Origin: an uncultured Pseudomonadales bacterium
Lineage (GTDB): Bacteria > Pseudomonadota > Gammaproteobacteria > Pseudomonadales > Pseudohongiellaceae
Direction: 5' to 3'
Assembly: GCA_943789485.1 (NCBI GenBank)
Contig: CALSUH010000005.1
Coordinates: 186,001 to 250,000 of the forward strand
DNA: 64,000 bases
Made by a program: the position numbers and the translations under genes. Under the pieces are notes generated by a model. The model was given only the letters and a program-made list of their open reading frames with translations, was not told where the DNA came from and made no database searches. Positions 57,705 through 64,000 of this stretch are shown one piece after another. Positions within the stretch are counted from its first letter, which is position 1. Each line of letters opens with the position of its first letter.

Positions 57705-58808
57705 ATGCATTTTGTTATTTCACGAGAGGCTTTTTTGAAGCCTCTGCAGTTAGTCAGTGGTGTTGTTGAGAGACGACAGACACTGCCAGTTCTCTCCAAT
57801 GTCCTTTTGGATTTGAAAGAGAGCGAGCTATCACTCACGGGCACCGACCTCGAGGTGGAACTGGTTGGGCGAGTGACGGTCGACCAGACGCATACATCAG
57901 GCGCTGTTACGGTCCCGGCGCGTAAACTTTTGGATATTTGCAAATCTCTTTCTGATGACGCCATTCTCGAGTTATCGCTTGTTGAGAATAAGGTGACCCT
58001 TAAGTCTGGCCGCAGTAGGTTTACACTTACTACCCTGCCAGCCGCAGAGTTTCCCGGTGTTGATGAGGAGCCTGATACCTTTTCTATTACCATGGTGCAG
58101 GGTAAATTGCGGGAATTGCTAGACAGCACAAGTTTCGCGATGGCCCAGCAAGACGTGCGTTATTATTTAAATGGTATGTTGTTTGAGGTGGCCGCTGACT
58201 ATCTGCGGGTCGTCGCCACCGATGGCCACCGTTTGGCGATGGAAACGCTTAATATGAGCAATCCCATCTTAGAACCACAGCAACTCATATTGCCTCGTAA
58301 GGGAATCATGGAAATGGCCCGTCTTTTGATAGATGACGCTGGTGAAATCACTCTTACTTTTGGTCAGAATCATATCCGTGCTAGTGTGCCGGCATTCACC
58401 TTCACGTCGAAATTAGTGGATGGGAAATTCCCCGACTACAACCGAGTTTTACCCAAAGGTGGAAATAAGGTTCTTCTTGGTAACTGCCAGGAACTACGTC
58501 AGGCTTTTTCTCGAGCGTCGATACTATCTAACGAAAAGTATCGCGGTGTGCGAGTTTTGCTATCTAATGGTGAATTGAAAATTCTGGCTAATAACCCAGA
58601 GCAGGAGGAAGCCGAAGAGATTGTTTCTGTTGATTATGAAGGCGACTCCTTAGAGATTGGCTTCAATGTAAGTTACTTGATTGATGTTCTTTCTACTTTG
58701 AGTAGTCAGCGAGCACGTATTACGCTTTCAGACCCTAACAGCAGTGCATTGCTTGAAGCAGAAGAGGGTAGTGATGCTTTGTACGTTGTAATGCCGATGC
58801 GGCTATAG
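57705..58808 (+). CDS. dnaN: DNA polymerase III beta subunit (sliding clamp)
   Basis: Ring-shaped processivity clamp. 367 residues (E. coli 366). MHFVISREAFLKPLQLVSGV, then RRQTLPVLSNVLLDL, DVRYYLNGMLFEVAADYLRV, VATDGHRLAME, GKFPDYNRVLPKGG, and the C-terminal ALYVVMPMRL that forms part of the partner-binding pocket. Good ribosome binding site (AAGGA). Downstream of dnaA by 63 bases. Confidence 0.97.
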   Translation: MHFVISREAFLKPLQLVSGVVERRQTLPVLSNVLLDLKESELSLTGTDLEVELVGRVTVDQTHTSGAVTVPARKLLDICKSLSDDAILELSLVENKVTLKSGRSRFTLTTLPAAEFPGVDEEPDTFSITMVQGKLRELLDSTSFAMAQQDVRYYLNGMLFEVAADYLRVVATDGHRLAMETLNMSNPILEPQQLILPRKGIMEMARLLIDDAGEITLTFGQNHIRASVPAFTFTSKLVDGKFPDYNRVLPKGGNKVLLGNCQELRQAFSRASILSNEKYRGVRVLLSNGELKILANNPEQEEAEEIVSVDYEGDSLEIGFNVSYLIDVLSTLSSQRARITLSDPNSSALLEAEEGSDALYVVMPMRL

Positions 58809-58851
58809 ATACCTATAGCGCAGTGACGGGGCAACTTCTGCTTGCTTGCTT

Positions 58852-59934
58852 ATGAGTATTATAGAGAAACTCTCGGTTACGGCGCTTCGCAACATCCATG
58901 ACTTGGAAATTAGCCCCGTTCCCACTGTCAATATTATCCACGGAGAGAATGGCTCCGGAAAGACGAGTATTCTAGAGTCTATTCACTTGCTCTCCAACGG
59001 TAGGTCTTTCCGGACGAGTAAGCTTGAGCCGCTAATTAGTAGCGGCCACGATGAGGCTGTCGTTTTTGCGAGGCTTGCCGGCGGGAAAGAGATAGGCCTT
59101 AGTAAATCTCGTAGGCGAAAACACCGTTTAATGTTTCACTCAGAAACTCAAAGCAACTGGGAAAACGTTGCCCGGGAGTTGCCTTGCCAAATACTTGACG
59201 CGAATTCTTTCCTTTTATTGGAAGGGGGCCCTAAATCGAGAAGGCAGTTTCTCGATTGGGGTGTGTTCCACGTGGAACATACGTTTGTTGAGAATTGGCG
59301 ACGTACCAAAAAATCTATCGCCAATAGAAACCTCCTATTAAAGCAGCGCTCTCCAGACCTTAGTCTAATTGCTGCTTGGGACTTTGAGCTCTGTTTGGCG
59401 GCTAGGGAAGTACACAGAGCCAGGGATCAGTATTTTCGACAGTTTCTTCCCTTGTTCCTGCAACTTTATCGAAAGATCAGTGGCGGTGATGTTGATGGGC
59501 TGCAGATTCAGTATGAGAGTGGTTGGGTTGCGGGGAGAGAACTTGAAGATATCCTGGTAGAGAATCGAGCTATTGATGCTCGGTATGGAACGACACAAAG
59601 CGGGCCGCATAGGGCGGACCTTAGCTTTAGGCTCGGGCGCAATAAGGCCGTTGATATATTGTCTAGAGGCCAACAAAAAGTTCTGGTTAGTACTATGAAG
59701 ATTGCGCAGGGCTTATTGCTCAGCCAAGCGTTAGGCAGGAAGTGTATTTTCCTAGTGGACGACCTGCCTTCTGAGCTTGATCGTGACAACAGAGCTGCCA
59801 TCCTTTCGCAGCTTCTTATTATGGGCGGGCAGATTTTTGTTACCTGTGTTGAGATTGCTGGCATCTTAGATAGCCTCCCAGGCCAGCCTAAACTGGCAAC
59901 GTTCCACGTGGAACGTGGTACAATAACAGCTTGA
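58852..59934 (+). CDS. recF: DNA replication and repair protein RecF
   Basis: ABC-type ATPase that helps load RecA at gaps. 360 residues from the ATG at 58852 (two codons after a TTG that could be used instead). Walker A IIHGENGSGKTSILESIHLL (about residues 25-44), then SNGRSFRTS, the signature-region segment DILSRGQQKVLVSTMKIAQG, and Walker B CIFLVDDLPSELD. Two perfect parS palindromes lie in its coding sequence, both read in the same frame as FHVE; the second is close to the C-terminus. Confidence 0.95.
   Translation: MSIIEKLSVTALRNIHDLEISPVPTVNIIHGENGSGKTSILESIHLLSNGRSFRTSKLEPLISSGHDEAVVFARLAGGKEIGLSKSRRRKHRLMFHSETQSNWENVARELPCQILDANSFLLLEGGPKSRRQFLDWGVFHVEHTFVENWRRTKKSIANRNLLLKQRSPDLSLIAAWDFELCLAAREVHRARDQYFRQFLPLFLQLYRKISGGDVDGLQIQYESGWVAGRELEDILVENRAIDARYGTTQSGPHRADLSFRLGRNKAVDILSRGQQKVLVSTMKIAQGLLLSQALGRKCIFLVDDLPSELDRDNRAAILSQLLIMGGQIFVTCVEIAGILDSLPGQPKLATFHVERGTITA
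59264..59279 (+). promoter_or_regulatory. parS: parS site 1
   Basis: TGTTCCACGTGGAACA, a perfect 16-base palindrome identical in its core to the parS sequence used by ParB in Pseudomonas (GTTCCACGTGGAAC). Inside recF, about 3.3 kb from the central DnaA box. Confidence 0.93.
59899..59916 (+). promoter_or_regulatory. parS: parS site 2
   Basis: ACGTTCCACGTGGAACGT, a perfect 18-base palindrome with the same 14-base parS core. Near the recF 3' end, 635 bases from site 1. Confidence 0.93.
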
Positions 59935-59978
59935 TTTTTAGTCAAATTATCCGATATCAAGGGGAAGGCAGCCGATAG

Positions 59979-62438
<2,460 letters not shown>

Positions 62439-62493
62439 AACCTTTTAACTAGAAAAATGCGCAAAACGAACTTAGTTAGTACCAGAGTGAGTG

Positions 62494-63216
62494 CTAGCCA
62501 AGTTCATTTACTTTTTTGCGTATCCAGTCTTCGACATCGGCGGTAATTTCGCTGGCGTCTCGCTCACCCAGTTCTATTTTCTCTCCAATAACAACAGTTA
62601 CTAAGCCGGGCTTTTTGGTAAATTCATGAGCTGGCCAGCAGTATCCGGCATTGTGAGCTATAGGGATAATGTCTGTATTTGCCGCAATGGCAAGTTTTGC
62701 ACCGCCACGAGAGAATCTTTTCACGCAGCCGTATTTGGAACGGCTACCCTCAGGGAAAATTATAACTGAGTTACCATTGTGAATTCGATCGACACCCTGT
62801 ACTAGCAATGAACGACCAGCCTCTCGTGGTTTGCTCCTATCAATAGCTATAGGTTTTAGTAGGCGCATAGACCATCCCCAAAAAGGTATATGAGTTAACT
62901 CTTTTTTTAAAATCGGGGAGACAGGAAAGATGAGTTTATAGAAAAGAATCGTTTCCCAACTACTTTGATGATTAGCCAAAATAATGGCTGGCCTCTTAGG
63001 TAAGTTTGCCAGGCCATGAACCACGTACTTCACTCCGCAGCATAGTCGCAACCACCCCAAAGCAAAACCACACCAAAGCCCGGCAAAAACATGTCGCCCT
63101 TTAGGCGGCAAGATGGGGAATAAAAGAATGAAGAAAATACATATAATAACTGTGCCGGTATAGTAGCCAATATAAAAGACTAAAGACCGTGCGCCTAAAA
63201 AGAATCTAGTTATCAT
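62494..63216 (-). CDS. plsC: 1-acyl-sn-glycerol-3-phosphate acyltransferase (PlsC-like)
   Basis: Adds the second acyl chain in phosphatidic acid synthesis. 240 residues from the ATG at 63216; the frame is open back to 63279 but that would overlap gmhB by 74 bases. Two N-terminal hydrophobic segments (SLVFYIGYYTGTVIICIFFI region). Acyltransferase motif I is ILANHQSSWETILFYKLIFP, i.e. H-x4-E where E. coli PlsC has H-x4-D, a variant also common in proteobacterial relatives; motif III is IIFPEGSRSKYG. Follows gmhB on the same strand. Confidence 0.88.
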   Translation of the reverse strand: MITRFFLGARSLVFYIGYYTGTVIICIFFILLFPILPPKGRHVFAGLWCGFALGWLRLCCGVKYVVHGLANLPKRPAIILANHQSSWETILFYKLIFPVSPILKKELTHIPFWGWSMRLLKPIAIDRSKPREAGRSLLVQGVDRIHNGNSVIIFPEGSRSKYGCVKRFSRGGAKLAIAANTDIIPIAHNAGYCWPAHEFTKKPGLVTVVIGEKIELGERDASEITADVEDWIRKKVNELG

Positions 63217-63760
63217 CGCAAAATCCAAGAATGTAAGAAACAGCATTGGATAAATCATCAAGAGTGGGTACAGACACATCGTTTGAATCAGAAAGGATTT
63301 GTTCGGTTATTAAACCCTTGCCGGTGCGAACCAGGATGGGTTTACAATCGAATGCGCGAGCAACTTGAATATCTTTTAGGCTATCACCAACGAAATAGCA
63401 GCCTTGAAGTTTGCAAGCGAATTCATTTTCAATTTGCTGAAGCAGACCGGTTCTTGGTTTCCTACAAGAGCAGCCTTCATCCGGGTGATGAGGGCAATAG
63501 AAGATGCCGTCGATGACACCCCCAGCCTTCTCTACCATAGAACACAACAAATGATGCATAGCGGATAGTTGATCGTAGTCGAAATATTTCCGAGAAAGGC
63601 CAGACTGGTTAGTTGCAACTACGACTTTGAAACCGGCCGAGCTCAATCGTGCGATGGCAGTGATGCTATCGGCGATAGGAATGAACTCTTTCGCTGATTT
63701 AATATAGTCGTCGGAGTCCTGATTGATCACACCATCTCGATCTAGCACTATAATCTTCAT
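63206..63760 (-). CDS. gmhB: D-glycero-beta-D-manno-heptose-1,7-bisphosphate 7-phosphatase
   Basis: Removes the 7-phosphate in ADP-heptose synthesis for LPS core. 184 residues (E. coli 191). HAD motif I VLDRDGVINQDSDDYIK (about residues 5-21), then ATNQSGLSRK (motif II), the zinc-binding CPHHPDEGCSCRKPRTGLLQ, and VGDSLKDIQVARAFDC. It sits between glyS and plsC, the conserved order in Pseudomonas-type genomes. The end overlaps the plsC start by 11 bases. Confidence 0.94.
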   Translation of the reverse strand: MKIIVLDRDGVINQDSDDYIKSAKEFIPIADSITAIARLSSAGFKVVVATNQSGLSRKYFDYDQLSAMHHLLCSMVEKAGGVIDGIFYCPHHPDEGCSCRKPRTGLLQQIENEFACKLQGCYFVGDSLKDIQVARAFDCKPILVRTGKGLITEQILSDSNDVSVPTLDDLSNAVSYILGFCDDN

Positions 63761-63785
63761 GGTCGCTCACTTTGACTCAACAGCG

Positions 63786-64000
63786 CTAAGAGGTGTGCAA
63801 GAAAGAGATATCCGCTACTTTAAGAAAAATATTGCGTAGTCGCTGCAATAGTGCGATACGGTTATTTTGCACAGACTTGTCGTTGCACATAACAAGCACG
63901 TTATCGAAAAAACCGTCTACGGAATCTTTGAGTTCGGCCAGCTCCGCAAGTCCAGATGTATAGTTGCCAGAGTTGAACAAAGGAGCTGTTCGTAATTCTT
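63786..64000 (-). CDS. glyS: Glycyl-tRNA synthetase beta subunit, 3' end only
   Basis: The open frame runs from the window edge to the TAG at 63786 and gives the last ~70 residues of GlyS: LFNSGNYTSGLAELAELKDS, VDGFFDNVLVMCNDKSVQNN, RIALLQRLRNIFLKVADISF. The VDGFFDNVLVMC and RxxLLxxLRNIFLKVADIS pattern is the typical C-terminus of the tetrameric enzyme's beta chain. The gene continues beyond base 64000. It is the first of glyS-gmhB-plsC in transcription order here. Confidence 0.92.
   Translation of the reverse strand, partial: ELRTAPLFNSGNYTSGLAELAELKDSVDGFFDNVLVMCNDKSVQNNRIALLQRLRNIFLKVADISFLHTS

Noticed and set aside
62494..63279. PlsC start at 63279
   Set aside because: It would overlap gmhB by 74 bases; the ATG at 63216 gives a normal-length protein.

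Overview
The window is a stretch of gammaproteobacterial chromosome that includes the replication origin. Three things support this: the gene content (RpoH, SlmA, CmoA/CmoB, a long SpoT, AlgC-type mutase), the gene orders radC-coaBC / slmA-pyrE-rph / yicC-gmk-rpoZ-spoT-recG and rpmH-rnpA-yidD-yidC-mnmE-mnmG-rsmG-parA-parB-atp, and the divergent block dnaA-dnaN-recF-gyrB. Base composition looks moderate and even, and start codons are often GTG or TTG. I cannot name the genus; the mix of Pseudomonas-like order (coaBC-algC-argB) and Enterobacteria-like order (slmA-pyrE-rph-yicC) suggests a free-living gammaproteobacterium outside the well-studied genera.

Layout. 1-5.4 kb: end of rpoH, a small membrane protein, trmB, a YgjP-like metallopeptidase with a methyltransferase, then cmoA and cmoB (tRNA wobble uridine modification), separated by a cluster of hairpins. 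5.5-6.7 kb: a REP-associated (RAYT/Y1) transposase-like gene with a damaged HUH motif. 6.9-8.2 kb: rpmG, rpmB, radC. 8.4-21.3 kb: coaBC, algC, argB, slmA, pyrE, rph, yicC, gmk, rpoZ, spoT, ridA, recG. 21.4-26 kb: ubiA, a glutaryl-CoA-dehydrogenase-type enzyme, uvrD. 26-35 kb is the most accessory part: a TRAP transporter whose binding protein converges on its membrane subunits, an unknown membrane protein, DUF4265, yaaA, a DUF938 methyltransferase, a secreted protein of unknown function and two acetyltransferase-fold proteins. 35-39.5 kb: a HexR/RpiR-type regulator, then glmS and glmU for UDP-GlcNAc synthesis; glmS is split by a one-base shift in an A7 run. 39.6-46.7 kb: the complete F1Fo ATP synthase operon. 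46.8-55.7 kb: parB, parA, rsmG, mnmG, mnmE, yidC, yidD, rnpA, rpmH. 55.74-56.16 kb: oriC with four DnaA-box-like sites. 56.2-62.4 kb: dnaA, dnaN, recF, gyrB, with two perfect parS palindromes inside recF. 62.5-64 kb: plsC, gmhB and the 3' end of glyS.

The genes to the left of oriC (35-55.7 kb) run almost entirely leftward and those to the right run rightward, as expected for leading-strand genes around an origin. ParA/ParB together with the two parS sites 3-4 kb from oriC form the chromosome segregation system. No rRNA, tRNA, CRISPR array, prophage or complete insertion sequence was seen. I did not find a clearly new multigene system; the strongest unusual points are the glmS frameshift, the degenerate RAYT with its flanking REP-like motifs, and the hairpin cluster ahead of cmoB.
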